Part shown: piece after piece, positions 6,995-14,557 of the stretch | Layout: the number at the start of each line of letters is the position of its first letter | How positions within the stretch are numbered: the stretch's first letter is position 1 | Assembly (NCBI GenBank): GCA_002339725.1 | Contig: DDKN01000116.1 | Location: 1 to 25,773, forward strand | Length of the DNA stretch: 25,773 bases | Origin: Thiobacillus sp. UBA2597 | GTDB lineage: Bacteria; Pseudomonadota; Gammaproteobacteria; Burkholderiales; Thiobacillaceae | Direction of reading: 5' to 3' | Position numbers and translations under genes: made by a program | Notes under the pieces: generated by a model | Databases searched by the model: none | Told to the model about the DNA's origin: nothing | What the model saw: the letters and a program-made list of their open reading frames with translations, nothing else

Positions 6995-7513
6995 ATGGCC
7001 AAAGGCAAAGACGACGATCAATTGCAGGATGAGGCGCTCGATCAGGGACCGGCGCCCGGCAAAAAGAAAAAACTGCTGTTCATGCTCATCGGCATCGTGG
7101 CCTTGCTGGTCTTGGCCGGTGGCGGCGTGGGGGTCTGGCTGCTGATGACGCCGGCCGACGATGCCAAACATGCCGAAAAGGCCGCCGTCAAAGAGGAGGA
7201 AGGTCCCCCCATCTACGAAAAACTCGACACCTTCACCGTCAACCTGGCGGATCGGGAGCATTATCTGCAGGTCGAGATCGCCCTGAAGCTGTCCGATGTC
7301 AAGGCGCAGGACAAGGTCAAGCTCTATATGCCCGAGGTGCGCGATGTCCTGCTGCGCCTGCTGTCGAGCAAAACCTATGAAGAACTCGCCACCCAGGAAG
7401 GCAAGGACAAGCTGGCCAGCGAGATTCAGAGCCAGGTCAACGACGTGCTGCGCATCCCGGAAGCGGGCAAGGGTGTGAAGGGCGTGCTGTTCAACTCATT
7501 CATCGTTCAGTGA
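6995..7513 (+). CDS. fliL: Flagellar basal body-associated protein FliL
   Basis: FliL surrounds the stator units near the motor and supports torque. 172 residues: a short charged cytoplasmic N-terminus with KKKK, one membrane span at about residues 27-51, a charged linker and a periplasmic domain starting IYEKLDTFTVNL and continuing through HYLQVEIALKL, with the usual C-terminal GVLFNSFIVQ. ATG at 6995 is chosen; a GTG at 6980 in the same frame would add five residues. fliM starts 7 bases after its stop. Confidence 0.94.
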   Translation: MAKGKDDDQLQDEALDQGPAPGKKKKLLFMLIGIVALLVLAGGGVGVWLLMTPADDAKHAEKAAVKEEEGPPIYEKLDTFTVNLADREHYLQVEIALKLSDVKAQDKVKLYMPEVRDVLLRLLSSKTYEELATQEGKDKLASEIQSQVNDVLRIPEAGKGVKGVLFNSFIVQ

Positions 7514-7520
7514 GAGGGGC

Positions 7521-8519
7521 GTGGCGGACGATATCCTATCCCAGGAAGAAGTCGATGCGCTTCTGCGCGGTGTCACCGGCGAGCCGGAAGAGTCGGCCAC
7601 GGAAGAGACCGGGGAGGGTATTCGCTCCTACGACATCGGCCGCCAGGAGCGCATCGTTCGCGGGCGCATGCCCACGCTGGAGATCATCAACGAGCGCTTC
7701 GCCCGCAATTTCCGCATCGGCCTGTTCAACCTGATCCGGCGCACCGCCGAGATCTCCGTCTCGCCGGTCACCGTCATCAAATACAGCGAGTTCGTGCGCA
7801 ACCTGGTGGTGCCCACCAACCTCAATCTGATCCACATGTCGCCGTTGCGCGGCACGGCACTGTTCGTGTTCGATCCCAACTTGGTGTTCCTGGTGATCGA
7901 CAATATGTTCGGCGGTGATGGCCGCTTTCACATGCGGGTGGAGGGGCGCGACTTCACCCTGGCCGAGCAGCGCATCATCAAGAAGATGCTGGAAGTGACC
8001 TTCGAGGAATACCGCAAGGCCTGGGAGCCGATCTACCCGATCCAGTTCGAATACGTACGCTCGGAGATGAACACCCAGTTCGCCAACATCGCCACCCCGA
8101 CCGAAGTGGTGGTGGTCTGCACCTTCAACATCGAACTGGGCGCCGGCGGCGGTGATTTCCACGTCTGCATGCCATACAGTATGATTGAGCCGATTCGGGA
8201 TCTGCTCACCAGCACCATGCAGGCCGACCGCGCGGAAGCGGACGAACGCTGGGTCTCCCAACTCACCTTGCAGGTGCAGGATGCGCAGGTCGAATTGGTG
8301 GCGAATCTCGGGCAGACCTCGGTCACGCTGCGTCAGATCCTGGATCTGAAAGTGGGCGATGTGATCTCGCTGGACTTGCCCGAGGCCGTGGTGGCGGCGG
8401 TCGATGGGGTACCCCTGTTCGAATGCCAATATGGTCAGAAGAACGGGCAATATGCCCTCAAGGTAGGGCGGGTGCTGGAAGGATATGAGCGCGTATCCCT
8501 AGCCGGAGGCAAGCGATGA
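7521..8519 (+). CDS. fliM: Flagellar motor switch protein FliM
   Basis: C-ring protein that binds CheY-P and sets rotation direction. GTG start at 7521; 332 residues. The N-terminal ILSQEEVDALLRG (about residues 5-17) is the conserved CheY-P-binding segment. The middle CheC-like domain includes HMSPLRGTALFVFDPNLVFLVIDNMFGGDGRF, with the GGDGR signature (seen at about nt 7850-7925), and the C-terminal SPOA domain (about residues 250-325) pairs with FliN. Stop and fliN start overlap as ATGA. Confidence 0.97.
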   Translation: MADDILSQEEVDALLRGVTGEPEESATEETGEGIRSYDIGRQERIVRGRMPTLEIINERFARNFRIGLFNLIRRTAEISVSPVTVIKYSEFVRNLVVPTNLNLIHMSPLRGTALFVFDPNLVFLVIDNMFGGDGRFHMRVEGRDFTLAEQRIIKKMLEVTFEEYRKAWEPIYPIQFEYVRSEMNTQFANIATPTEVVVVCTFNIELGAGGGDFHVCMPYSMIEPIRDLLTSTMQADRAEADERWVSQLTLQVQDAQVELVANLGQTSVTLRQILDLKVGDVISLDLPEAVVAAVDGVPLFECQYGQKNGQYALKVGRVLEGYERVSLAGGKR

Positions 8520-8992
8520 GCGAAGAGGCCGAAAAGGAAATTTCCGCAGATGACTGGGCGGCCGCGCTGGCCGAGCAGGAATCCGCGGACCAGGCGGCGG
8601 CAGGTGCCGGGGCGGACGACTGGGCCGCGGCCATGGCCGAACAGGCCAAGGCCGACGCGGCTGCGCCCGCCGCCCAGAAGGCCCAGGTATTCCAGCCGCT
8701 GACGCCGGATGCGACGCAACCGGCGGCGGCCAACAATCTTGACCTGATCCTCGACATCCCGGTCTCGCTCAACGTCGAACTGGGGCGCACCAAGCTGGCC
8801 ATCCGCAATCTGCTGCAGCTGGCCCAGGGCTCGGTGGTGGAACTGGACGGACTGGCCGGCGAGCCGATGGACGTGCTGGTCAACGGCACCCTGATTGCCC
8901 AGGGTGAGGTGGTGGTGGTCAACGACAAATTCGGCATTCGCCTGACCGATATCATCAGTCCGGCCGAACGGCTGCGCCGCCTAAACCGGTAA
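8516..8992 (+). CDS. fliN: Flagellar motor switch protein FliN
   Basis: C-ring base protein that also docks FliH and the export apparatus. 158 residues; the SPOA domain spans about residues 75-150 with DIPVSLNVELGRTK, GSVVELDGLAGEPMDVLVNG and GEVVVVNDKFGIRLTDI, all standard. The N-terminal extension is longer than in E. coli and holds two near-identical copies of ADDWAAA(L/M)AEQ at residues 11-21 and 33-43, a 22-residue spacing. Overlaps fliM by four bases and is followed two bases later by fliO. Confidence 0.96.
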   Translation: MSEEAEKEISADDWAAALAEQESADQAAAGAGADDWAAAMAEQAKADAAAPAAQKAQVFQPLTPDATQPAAANNLDLILDIPVSLNVELGRTKLAIRNLLQLAQGSVVELDGLAGEPMDVLVNGTLIAQGEVVVVNDKFGIRLTDIISPAERLRRLNR

Positions 8993-8994
8993 CC

Positions 8995-9417
8995 ATGCGG
9001 CAGATCCCGCTTCTGCTGGGCCTAGCGGCCCTCGTGCCGGTGCATCCCGTGCTGGCTGCCGATGCCGGCACGGTGCAGACCTCGACCCTCGGCGCCCTGT
9101 TCCAGACCTTCCTCGCCCTGGTGGTGGTGCTCGGCATTCTCTATGCCTTTCTCTGGCTGCTGCGCCGCTATGCCCCCACCCAGACCGGCGCCCAGGGCGT
9201 GGTCAAGGTGATCGGTGCGGTCATGGTGGGCCCGCGCGAAAGGGTGGTGGTGGTCGAGATCGGCGATACCTGGCTTCTGGTGGGGGTTGCGCCCGGCCGG
9301 GTCAATGCCTTGCATACCCTGCCCAGGCCCGAAGGTTACAGCGCCGGCCCGATTGCAGCTCCGATGCCCAATTTCGCCGGCAAACTGGGCGAACTTCTGT
9401 CCCGTCGCAAAACCTGA
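8995..9417 (+). CDS. fliO: Flagellar biosynthesis protein FliO
   Basis: FliO is a membrane helper needed for stable assembly of the FliP ring of the export gate. 140 residues: a cleavable-looking signal sequence (MRQIPLLLGLAALV...VLAA), a membrane span at about residues 32-55 ending in LLRRY, and a small cytoplasmic beta domain with VGPRERVVVVEIGDTWLLVGVAPGRV, the FliO/FliZ family core. Position between fliN and fliP is canonical. It starts two bases after the fliN stop and ends two bases before fliP. Confidence 0.93.
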   Translation: MRQIPLLLGLAALVPVHPVLAADAGTVQTSTLGALFQTFLALVVVLGILYAFLWLLRRYAPTQTGAQGVVKVIGAVMVGPRERVVVVEIGDTWLLVGVAPGRVNALHTLPRPEGYSAGPIAAPMPNFAGKLGELLSRRKT

Positions 9418-9419
9418 TC

Positions 9420-10151
9420 ATGCGCGGGTGGTGGCTGGCCTTGTTCCTGATGCCTGCCGCGGCCTGGGCCGCGCCCGGCATCCCCGCCTTCACCAGTACG
9501 CCAGGCCCCGGCGGCAGCACCAATTACAGCTTCAGCCTGGAGGCCCTGCTCCTCCTCACTTCGCTCACCTTCCTGCCGGCGGTGCTTTTGATGATGACCG
9601 CCTTCACCCGTATCGTCATCGTGCTCGCCCTGCTGCGCCAGGCGCTCGGCACCATGCAGGCGCCGCCCAACCAGGTCCTGGTCGGCCTGGCCTTGTTTCT
9701 CACGTTTTTCATCATGGCCCCGGTATTCGACAGGATCTACGCCGAGGCCTGGCAGCCTTACTCGAAAAATCAGATCAACTTTGTCGAGGCCATCGACCGC
9801 GGGGCCCAGCCGCTCAAGGCCTTCATGCTGAAACAAACCCGGCAGGAGGACCTGGCCCTGTTCGTGCGGATTTCGAATCACCCGCCCCTGCAGACCCCTG
9901 AAGACACCCCGATGAAGATCCTGGTCCCGGCCTATGTCATCAGCGAGCTGAAAACGGCGTTCCAGATCGGCTTCATCATCTTCATTCCCTTCCTCATCAT
10001 CGACATGATCGTGGCCAGCGTGCTGATGTCGATGGGTATGGTGATGCTGTCGCCGGTGTTGGTTTCCCTGCCGTTCAAGCTGATGCTGTTCGTGCTGGCC
10101 GACGGCTGGAGCCTGCTGGTCGCCTCCCTGGTGCAGACCTTCGCGCTATGA
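9420..10151 (+). CDS. fliP: Flagellar type III export gate protein FliP
   Basis: FliP forms the pentameric core of the export gate with FliQ and FliR. 243 residues, with an N-terminal signal peptide ending about AAAWA-A, as is characteristic for FliP, and the conserved segments MTAFTRIVIVLALLRQALGTMQAPPNQVLVGLALFLTFF and ILVPAYVISELKTAFQIGF (both visible in translation), then MGMVMLSPVLVSLPFKLMLFVLADGW. Length equals the family norm. ATGA overlap with fliQ. Confidence 0.97.
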   Translation: MRGWWLALFLMPAAAWAAPGIPAFTSTPGPGGSTNYSFSLEALLLLTSLTFLPAVLLMMTAFTRIVIVLALLRQALGTMQAPPNQVLVGLALFLTFFIMAPVFDRIYAEAWQPYSKNQINFVEAIDRGAQPLKAFMLKQTRQEDLALFVRISNHPPLQTPEDTPMKILVPAYVISELKTAFQIGFIIFIPFLIIDMIVASVLMSMGMVMLSPVLVSLPFKLMLFVLADGWSLLVASLVQTFAL

Positions 10152-10420
10152 CCCCGGATACCGTCGTGACCATCATGCGCCAGGCGTTGGAAGTGGCCAT
10201 GCTGGCGGCTGCGCCGTTGCTCATCGCCTCGTTGGCGACCGGCCTGTTGATCAGCATCTTCCAGGCGGCGACCCAGATCAACGAGATGACCCTGACCTTC
10301 ATCCCCAAGCTGGTGGTGATGTTCGTGGTTCTGGTCATCACCGGGCCGTGGACCATCGAGTTGCTGGTCGATTACACCCAGCGCCTGCTCAACAACATCC
10401 CGGGTATCATCGGCGGATGA
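10148..10420 (+). CDS. fliQ: Flagellar type III export gate protein FliQ
   Basis: Small export-gate subunit, 90 residues, two membrane hairpin helices at about residues 17-37 and 50-68 with the family pattern VGLLISIFQAATQINEMTLTFIPK (here TGLLISIFQAATQINE). It starts within the fliP stop (ATGA) and its own stop overlaps the fliR start in the same way, so fliP, fliQ and fliR are translationally coupled. Confidence 0.96.
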   Translation: MTPDTVVTIMRQALEVAMLAAAPLLIASLATGLLISIFQAATQINEMTLTFIPKLVVMFVVLVITGPWTIELLVDYTQRLLNNIPGIIGG

Positions 10421-11202
10421 TCAGCGTCACGTCAGACCAGTTGACTGCCTGGCTGGCGCTGTTTTTCTGGCCCTTCGTCCGCATCATGGCCTGGCTGTCG
10501 GTCGATCCGCTCCTGGGCAACCGTTCGGCGCCGACCTCGGTGCGCGTGGCCTTCGCCTTCGTGCTGACCCTGGTCGTTGCCCCGGTATTGCCCGAGATGC
10601 CCAGGGTGCCGCTGGTCTCGGGCGAGGGCCTGCTGCTGTTGATGCAGCAGATCCTGATCGGTCTGAGCATCGGTTTCGTGCTGCGCCTGGTCTTCGCCGC
10701 CATCGAATTTTCCGGCCAGTTCATGGGGCTGCAGATGGGCCTGTCCTTCGCCACGCTGTTTGACCCCATCCATGGCGCGCAGACGCCGGTCCTGGCCCAG
10801 TTCATGGTACTGATGGCCGCGCTGATGCTGTTCGCCAGCAATGGCCATCACCTGGTGATCGGCGCCCTGGTCGACAGCTTTCACCAGGTGCCGGTTGCGC
10901 CCGAGCCCTTGTCCGCGCACGGGCTCTACATCGTGCTCGAATGGGCCGGCAGCATCTTCTCGACCGGACTGCAGATCGCTTTGCCGGTCAGCGCCACCCT
11001 GCTGGCGACCAATCTGGCGATCGGCATGATGACGCGCGCCGCCCCGCAGTTGAACATCTTCGCGGTCGGCTTCCCCCTGACCCTGGCCGCCGGCTTCTTC
11101 ATCCTGTACGCCGCCATCGGTTATTTCCCGCCGCTGATCGAGCGGGTCTGGCACGAGGCGATCGGGGTGATGGGCGCCACCGCCCGGGGCTTGGCGCCGT
11201 GA
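10417..11202 (+). CDS. fliR: Flagellar type III export gate protein FliR
   Basis: Single-copy export-gate subunit that caps the FliP5-FliQ4 ring. 261 residues from ATG at 10417 (the frame is open further upstream inside fliQ, but this start overlaps the fliQ stop as ATGA and gives the family length). Several hydrophobic helices are visible, with the family motifs FLRIMAWL-like WPFVRIMAWLSVDP, GFVLRLVFAAIEFSGQFMGLQMGLSFATLFDP and NIFAVGFPLTLAAGF. flhB, which often follows, is absent; an overlapping methyltransferase gene follows instead. Confidence 0.96.
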   Translation: MISVTSDQLTAWLALFFWPFVRIMAWLSVDPLLGNRSAPTSVRVAFAFVLTLVVAPVLPEMPRVPLVSGEGLLLLMQQILIGLSIGFVLRLVFAAIEFSGQFMGLQMGLSFATLFDPIHGAQTPVLAQFMVLMAALMLFASNGHHLVIGALVDSFHQVPVAPEPLSAHGLYIVLEWAGSIFSTGLQIALPVSATLLATNLAIGMMTRAAPQLNIFAVGFPLTLAAGFFILYAAIGYFPPLIERVWHEAIGVMGATARGLAP

Positions 11203-11699
11203 ACGCCTCGCCCTGGGTCGAGCGCTGGGCGCCGAGCATTCCCAGCGGCGGCCGGGTGCTCGACCTGGCCTGCGGGAACGGCCGGCATGCCGTGTATTTG
11301 GCCGGGCGCGGCTATCGGGTCGATGCCGTCGACCGCGATCTCGAGGCGAGTCAGGCGGTGCGCGCAACGCCCGGTATCCACTGGCAGCAATGCGATCTGG
11401 AGCGGGGTGACTGGCCCTTCGCGCCGGCGGCCTATCAGGGGGTGGTGGTGGTGAACTACCTGCACCGGCCGCTGTTCCCGCATTTGATCGAAACCCTGGC
11501 GCCCGGTGGCGTGCTGATCTACGAAACCTTCGCCCTGGGTCAGGAACGCTACGGCCGGCCGAAAAATCCGGCCTATCTCCTGCTGCCCGGGGAACTCCTG
11601 GAACTGGCCCGGGGTCGGCTTCGGGTGTTCGCCTACGAGGATGTCACCGAAGCCGCGCCGGCCCGTCGGGTCCAGCGCCTGTGCGCGGGCAAACCCTAA
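11199..11699 (+). CDS. Class I SAM-dependent methyltransferase (TehB-like)
   Basis: A small Rossmann-fold methyltransferase, 166 residues from GTG at 11199, whose GTGA overlaps the fliR stop. The AdoMet-binding motif I is RVLDLACGNGRHA (about residues 19-31) followed by the acidic strand end VDAVDRD; motif near GGVLIYETFALGQERYGRPKNP corresponds to the post-II/III region and resembles TehB/UbiG-type small methyltransferases. There is no additional substrate domain, so the substrate is not predictable. The overlap implies cotranscription with the flagellar genes, but a functional link is only an inference. Confidence 0.85.
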   Translation: MNASPWVERWAPSIPSGGRVLDLACGNGRHAVYLAGRGYRVDAVDRDLEASQAVRATPGIHWQQCDLERGDWPFAPAAYQGVVVVNYLHRPLFPHLIETLAPGGVLIYETFALGQERYGRPKNPAYLLLPGELLELARGRLRVFAYEDVTEAAPARRVQRLCAGKP

Positions 11700-11746
11700 G
11701 CCCCTGCTTTTGAGTACAATCCTCTAATTTTTCGGACCCGATGGAC

Positions 11747-12622
11747 ATGTTTACCGGCAGTCTCGTTGCGCTCGTCACCCCGATGCAGGCCGACGGCACC
11801 CTCGATCTCGAAGGCCTCAAGCGACTGATCGACTGGCACGTCGAACAGGGCACCGACGGCCTGGTGATCGTCGGCACCACGGGGGAGTCGCCCACCGTGA
11901 GCCAGGAAGAGCACTGCCTGCTGATCCGCACTGCCGTGGAGCATGCCGCGGGCCGCATCCCGATCATCGCCGGCACCGGTGCCAACTCGACTGCCGAGGC
12001 CATCGAACTGAGCCGTTGCGCCAAGGCGGCCGGGGCCGCGGCCGGGCTTTCGGTCGCGCCCTACTACAACAAGCCGACCCAGGAAGGCCTGTACCGGCAC
12101 TTCAGGACCATCGCCGAGGCGGTGGAGCTGCCGATGATCCTGTACAACGTGCCCGGCCGCACCGTGGCCGACATCGGCAACGACACCGTGTTGCGGCTGG
12201 CGCAGGTGCCGGGCATCGTCGGCATCAAGGACGCCACCGGCAACATCGAGCGCGGCAGCGACCTGATCAAGCGCGCGCCCCAGGGCTTTGCCATCTACAG
12301 CGGCGACGATGCCAGCGGCCTGGCCCTGATGCTGTTGGGGGGGCATGGCGTGATCTCGGTCACCGCCAACGTGGCACCCCGGCTGATGCATGAGATGTGC
12401 GTGGCCGCCTTCGCCGGCGATCTGGCCCGCGCCCGGCAGATCAACTTCAAGCTGCTCGGGCTGCATCAGAAGCTGTTCCTGGAGGCCAACCCGATCCCGG
12501 TCAAATGGGCCCTGGCCGAGATGGGCCGGATCGGGCGCGGCATTCGCCTGCCGCTGACCGAACTTTCTGCAACGCACCATGAAACCCTGCGTAGCGCCTT
12601 GCGCGAGGCGGACGCCCTTTGA
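11747..12622 (+). CDS. dapA: 4-hydroxy-tetrahydrodipicolinate synthase
   Basis: Condenses pyruvate with aspartate semialdehyde, first committed step to diaminopimelate and lysine. From ATG at 11747 (MFTGSLVALVTPM) it has 291 residues and the catalytic residues fall at the E. coli numbers: Schiff-base Lys161 in GIKDATGN and Tyr133 in LYNVPGRT, with TTGES at 44-48. An ATG two codons earlier (11741) is possible but shifts this numbering. TACAAT at 11715-11720 could be a -10 element, but no -35 matches. bamC follows after 10 bases, a standard dapA-bamC arrangement. Confidence 0.97.
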   Translation: MFTGSLVALVTPMQADGTLDLEGLKRLIDWHVEQGTDGLVIVGTTGESPTVSQEEHCLLIRTAVEHAAGRIPIIAGTGANSTAEAIELSRCAKAAGAAAGLSVAPYYNKPTQEGLYRHFRTIAEAVELPMILYNVPGRTVADIGNDTVLRLAQVPGIVGIKDATGNIERGSDLIKRAPQGFAIYSGDDASGLALMLLGGHGVISVTANVAPRLMHEMCVAAFAGDLARARQINFKLLGLHQKLFLEANPIPVKWALAEMGRIGRGIRLPLTELSATHHETLRSALREADAL

Positions 12623-12632
12623 GGATATAGCT

Positions 12633-13763
12633 ATGCGCACGACAGTCTTCGCCTTGTTCGCCGCAGCCCTGGTTCTGGGTGGCTGTTCATTCACGGAATC
12701 CAAGAAGATCGACTACAAATCGGCCGGGACCGTGCCCAGCCTGGAGGTGCCGCCCGATCTGATCCTGCCCAGCGGTGACAAGCGTTTTGCCGTGCCCGAT
12801 GTCAGCCCGAAAGGCAGTGCAACCTATTCCGCCTACAGCGCCGAGCGCAGCGGTCAGCGCGTGGTTGGCAGCAGCGAGGTGTTGCCGGCGATCGAGCGGG
12901 TCAGTGTCAATCGCGCTGGCAGCCAGCGTTGGCTGGTCGTGCAAATGCCGCCGCAGGAGGTCTGGCCCGTGGTCAAGGACTTCTGGCAGGAGCTGGGCTT
13001 CATCATCAATCTGGAGCTGCCGGATGCCGGGGTGATGGAGACCGACTGGGCGGAGAACCGGGCCAAGATCCCGCAGGATGCCATTCGCAACTTTTTGGGC
13101 AAGGTGATCGATTCGGTCTATTCCACTGCCGAGCGCGACAAGTTCCGCACCCGCCTGGAACTCTCTGCCGACGGCAAGGCGACCGAGATCTACATCAGTC
13201 ACCGCGGCATGTATGAGGTGTACGAAGGCACGGTCGGCGGCGGTGACCGGGGCACCGGCCGCACGGTCTGGCAGCCGCGCCCGGCCGATCCCGAACTCGA
13301 GGCCGAGATGCTGCGCCGCCTGATGGTCCGTTTCGGGGTCGAGGAGGCGCGTGCCAAGAGCCAGCTGGCAGAGAAAGCGGCGGAGCCGCGCGCCAGCCGG
13401 ATCCAGGCAGCAGACGGGACGGCCATGCTCAGCCTGCCGGAAGGCTTCGACCGCGCCTGGCGCCGGGTCGGCCTGGCCCTGGACCGGGTCGGCTTCGCCG
13501 TCGAGGACCGTGATCGTGCGGCCGGCATCTACTATGTCCGTTATGCCGACCCCGATGCCGGCGGCAAGAAGGACAAGGGCTTTTTGTCCAGACTCGCCTT
13601 CTGGAGCAGCGACGACAGCAAGGCCCTGAGCCAGCGCTATCGGGTGCAGGTGACCGAGCGGGGTGAGGCGACCCAGGTGCTGGTCTTGGCCGAAAACGGC
13701 CAGGCTCTGAAGAACGAGACTGCCCAGCGCATCGTCAATCTGCTGTATGAGCAGTTGAAATAG
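12633..13763 (+). CDS. bamC: Outer membrane protein assembly factor BamC (NlpB), lipoprotein
   Basis: Lipoprotein of the BAM complex that folds beta-barrel proteins into the outer membrane. 376 residues from ATG at 12633, chosen because it starts a lipoprotein signal MRTTVFALFAAALVLGGC with the lipid-modified Cys at residue 18. The following KKIDYKSAGTVPSLEVPPDLI is the conserved unstructured N-terminus that binds BamD in E. coli. Two helix-grip domains follow (about residues 85-200 and 265-376), joined by a linker around residues 225-260. GAGGA lies about 9 bases before the ATG, just after the dapA stop. Confidence 0.92.
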   Translation: MRTTVFALFAAALVLGGCSFTESKKIDYKSAGTVPSLEVPPDLILPSGDKRFAVPDVSPKGSATYSAYSAERSGQRVVGSSEVLPAIERVSVNRAGSQRWLVVQMPPQEVWPVVKDFWQELGFIINLELPDAGVMETDWAENRAKIPQDAIRNFLGKVIDSVYSTAERDKFRTRLELSADGKATEIYISHRGMYEVYEGTVGGGDRGTGRTVWQPRPADPELEAEMLRRLMVRFGVEEARAKSQLAEKAAEPRASRIQAADGTAMLSLPEGFDRAWRRVGLALDRVGFAVEDRDRAAGIYYVRYADPDAGGKKDKGFLSRLAFWSSDDSKALSQRYRVQVTERGEATQVLVLAENGQALKNETAQRIVNLLYEQLK

Positions 13764-13768
13764 GACGC

Positions 13769-14536
13769 ATGCGCTTCGCCTGTCTTGGCAGCGGCAGTCG
13801 GGGCAATGCCTGGTTGGTCGAGGCGGGCGCCACCCGGCTCTTGGTCGATTGCGGCTTCAGCGCCCGGGAAACCGCGCGGCGCCTGGCACGGCTGGGGGTC
13901 GCGGCCGATTCGATCGACGCCCTGCTGTTGACCCACGAGCATGCCGACCACGCCCGCGGTCTGGCCGGCTTCGCGGCACGCTATGGCAGTGTGGTCTGGC
14001 TGACCCATGGTGCCCGCACCATGCTGCAAGCCATGGATGCCTTGCCTGGGCGCGTGCGCGAGATCGATTCGCACTCGGTTTTTGCGCTGGGTGACCTCGA
14101 GATCACGCCGGTCGCCGTGCCGCACGATGCGCGGGAACCGGTCCAGTTCGTGTTGTCCGACGGCCGGCGCCGGCTGGGCATCTTGACGGATGCCGGCCAC
14201 GTCACGGCGCACATGGAAGCCATGTTCAGCGGCTGCGATGCCCTGGCCATCGAGTGCAATCACGATGTCGAGCTGCTGCGCCAGGGCAGTTATCCGCCAG
14301 CCCTGAAGGCCCGTATCCTCGGGCGCTATGGCCACCTGGACAATGGCACGGCCCAACGGCTGCTGGCCCGGCTCGCCACGGACCGCTTGCAGCATGTCCT
14401 GGCGGCGCACCTGAGCGAGGAGAACAACCGCCCGGAGCTGGCCCGGCGCGCCCTGGCCGGGGCATTGGGGTGCGCGGATGATTGGATCGGCGTGGCGGAT
14501 CAGGAACGGGGCAGCGACTGGCGCCAGATTGTATGA
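13769..14536 (+). CDS. MBL-fold metallo-hydrolase (YycJ/WalJ-like)
   Basis: A 255-residue metallo-beta-lactamase-fold protein. The N-terminal MRFACLGSGSRGNAWLVEAG and the metal motif THEHADH (residues 55-61, ligands His56, His58, Asp60, His61) with later VPHDAREPV, ILTDAGH, AIECNHD and HLSEENN place it in the YycJ-like exonuclease/hydrolase group. The actual substrate in betaproteobacteria is not established; DNA exonuclease activity has been discussed for relatives. It starts 5 bases after the bamC stop, the usual neighbour order. Confidence 0.9.
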   Translation: MRFACLGSGSRGNAWLVEAGATRLLVDCGFSARETARRLARLGVAADSIDALLLTHEHADHARGLAGFAARYGSVVWLTHGARTMLQAMDALPGRVREIDSHSVFALGDLEITPVAVPHDAREPVQFVLSDGRRRLGILTDAGHVTAHMEAMFSGCDALAIECNHDVELLRQGSYPPALKARILGRYGHLDNGTAQRLLARLATDRLQHVLAAHLSEENNRPELARRALAGALGCADDWIGVADQERGSDWRQIV

Positions 14537-14557
14537 ACCGAGTGATATTGGAGCGTG

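Noticed and set aside
11692..11720. Full sigma-70 promoter before dapA
   Set aside because: TACAAT fits a -10 element, but the bases 17 upstream do not resemble a -35, so only a mention in the dapA entry is justified.
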